Shown here: one piece after another, positions 6,823-7,573 of the stretch
Layout of the letters: every line of letters begins with the position of its first letter
How positions within the stretch are numbered: the first letter of the stretch is position 1
Origin: Betaproteobacteria bacterium
GTDB taxonomy: Bacteria > Pseudomonadota > Gammaproteobacteria > Burkholderiales > Burkholderiaceae_C
Reading direction: 5' to 3'
Assembly: GCA_005882155.1 (NCBI GenBank)
Contig: VBCQ01000021.1
Location: forward strand, 1 to 7,573
Length of the DNA: 7,573 nt
Made by a program: the position numbers and the translations under genes
Notes under the pieces: model-generated
Told to the model about the DNA's origin: nothing
Database searches by the model: none
The model's input: only the letters and a program-made list of their open reading frames with translations

Positions 6823-7573
6823 TCACGCTGCGGGAGGCCTCGCGCCGGCGACCACCTCGCGCAGCCGGCGCAGCATTCGCCGGTGCAGCGGCGCGGCGGA
6901 AGGCTGCTTGTCCAGGACCAGGCACAGCGCGAGGTCGCCGCCCAGCTGGCTCTTGAAGTGGGTCACCGGGTTGAGCGCCGCGTCCGTGAGGTCGTTCGCG
7001 GCATAGCCGAGCGCCGACAGCGCCTCGAAGACCCTCCAGCGCAGGAACGGCGTGACGCCGCCCGCCATGAACGCCGGATCGGTGGCGGCGCACACGGAAT
7101 GGCTGACCGGGAACCGACCGAGGAGCACCAGCTGGGCGGCGATCGACCGGCCATCGCTGCGCCGCGCGTGGTACAGCTTGCACAGCCCCGCCGCATGCAG
7201 CCGGGCGAAGAAACGGCGGAACGCAGGCTCGGGCAGGTACAGCGGGAGCCCCTTGCGCTCGGTGGTGGCCGCGTGCAGGCGGAAGAAGCTGTCGAAATCA
7301 TCGTCCTCGCCGGCCACCATGCCCTCGTTGGCGCAGCGATTCACGAGGCGACGCAGGTTCTGCTCGACGCGGCCCCAAGCGGCGCCGAGGTCGCCAATCG
7401 GCACGACATACGAATAGCCGAGGCGCGGCGTCCACCCTTGCGCCAGGAAGCCCCGCGCATCGGTGAACGACGAGCGGCTCTTCAGCGTGACGCCGTCGTA
7501 GCCCGCGGCCTGCAGCGCGAGCGCCAGCGCGGTGGTCGTCTCGAGCTGGCGCGACGTGCGCTGCGATGGGTAC
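6823..7573 (-). CDS. FemAB/GNAT-like (Acetyltransf_6-type) protein, C-terminal part
   Basis: The open frame enters from the right edge (first full codon 7572-7570) and ends at TGA 6825-6823, giving 249 residues. The pattern fits the C-terminal half of FemAB-related, GNAT-fold acyltransferases. There is a TPRLGYSYVVPI strand, a basic helix (RVEQNLRRLVNRCANEGM), a KGLPLYLP segment, then SIAAQLVLL strands, and the late block LTDAALNPVTHFKSQLGGDL, in which the FKSQLG motif is typical of the family. These proteins transfer acyl or aminoacyl groups, often to cell-wall or polysaccharide precursors; the substrate here cannot be told. A GTG at 7404 lies in frame but is inside the conserved fold and has no ribosome binding site, so it is not the start. 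The gene converges on the S41 peptidase with a 7-bp gap and no visible terminator between them. Confidence 0.75.
   Translation of the reverse strand, partial: YPSQRTSRQLETTTALALALQAAGYDGVTLKSRSSFTDARGFLAQGWTPRLGYSYVVPIGDLGAAWGRVEQNLRRLVNRCANEGMVAGEDDDFDSFFRLHAATTERKGLPLYLPEPAFRRFFARLHAAGLCKLYHARRSDGRSIAAQLVLLGRFPVSHSVCAATDPAFMAGGVTPFLRWRVFEALSALGYAANDLTDAALNPVTHFKSQLGGDLALCLVLDKQPSAAPLHRRMLRRLREVVAGARPPAA

Noticed and set aside
7404..7404. GTG at 7404 as the start of the FemAB-like gene
   Set aside because: The conserved fold continues in frame upstream to the window edge and no ribosome binding site precedes it.

Overview
The window reads as GC-rich chromosome from a betaproteobacterium, most likely of the order Burkholderiales. 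This rests on the protein sequences (GalU, ValRS with the betaproteobacterial insertions, a ValRS-neighbouring hydroxyacid-dehydrogenase paralogue, an S41 lipoprotein peptidase and a FemAB/GNAT-like protein) and is an inference made without a database search. No tRNA, rRNA, CRISPR array, insertion sequence or phage gene was seen.

Left part (1-5530). A subtilisin-family (S8) secreted protease runs off the left edge on the minus strand. A 146-bp spacer follows, holding a dyad-symmetric candidate operator and a cluster of GC-rich hairpins. Next come galU (UDP-glucose pyrophosphorylase, minus strand) and, divergent from it, a D-2-hydroxyacid dehydrogenase-family gene on the plus strand. That protein keeps the fold but lacks two of the three catalytic residues: Arg is replaced by His and His by Arg. 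Its dinucleotide-binding glycine motif is also degenerate. Its 3' end overlaps, tail to tail, the 3' end of valS (valyl-tRNA synthetase, minus strand).

valS is broken. About 20 codons plus a frame shift are missing between the post-editing-domain segment and the IQDWCISRQLWWGH block, and the natural 5' end is gone.

Right part (about 5530-7573). The first codons of valS abut, head to head and with no intergenic DNA, the lipoprotein signal peptide of an S41 (C-terminal-processing-type) peptidase that has lost its start codon. The peptidase also lacks the short active-site block that carries the nucleophilic serine. A FemAB/GNAT-like acyltransferase-fold protein converges on it from the right and runs off the right edge.

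The genes do not form one pathway. The most notable points are the conserved-looking but non-canonical dehydrogenase paralogue, and three deletion-type lesions (inside valS, at the valS/S41 junction and at the S41 active site). These are either real gene decay or rearrangement, or a mis-assembled or chimeric contig. The sequence alone cannot decide which, but loss of an intact essential valS favours an artefact or the presence of a second copy elsewhere.
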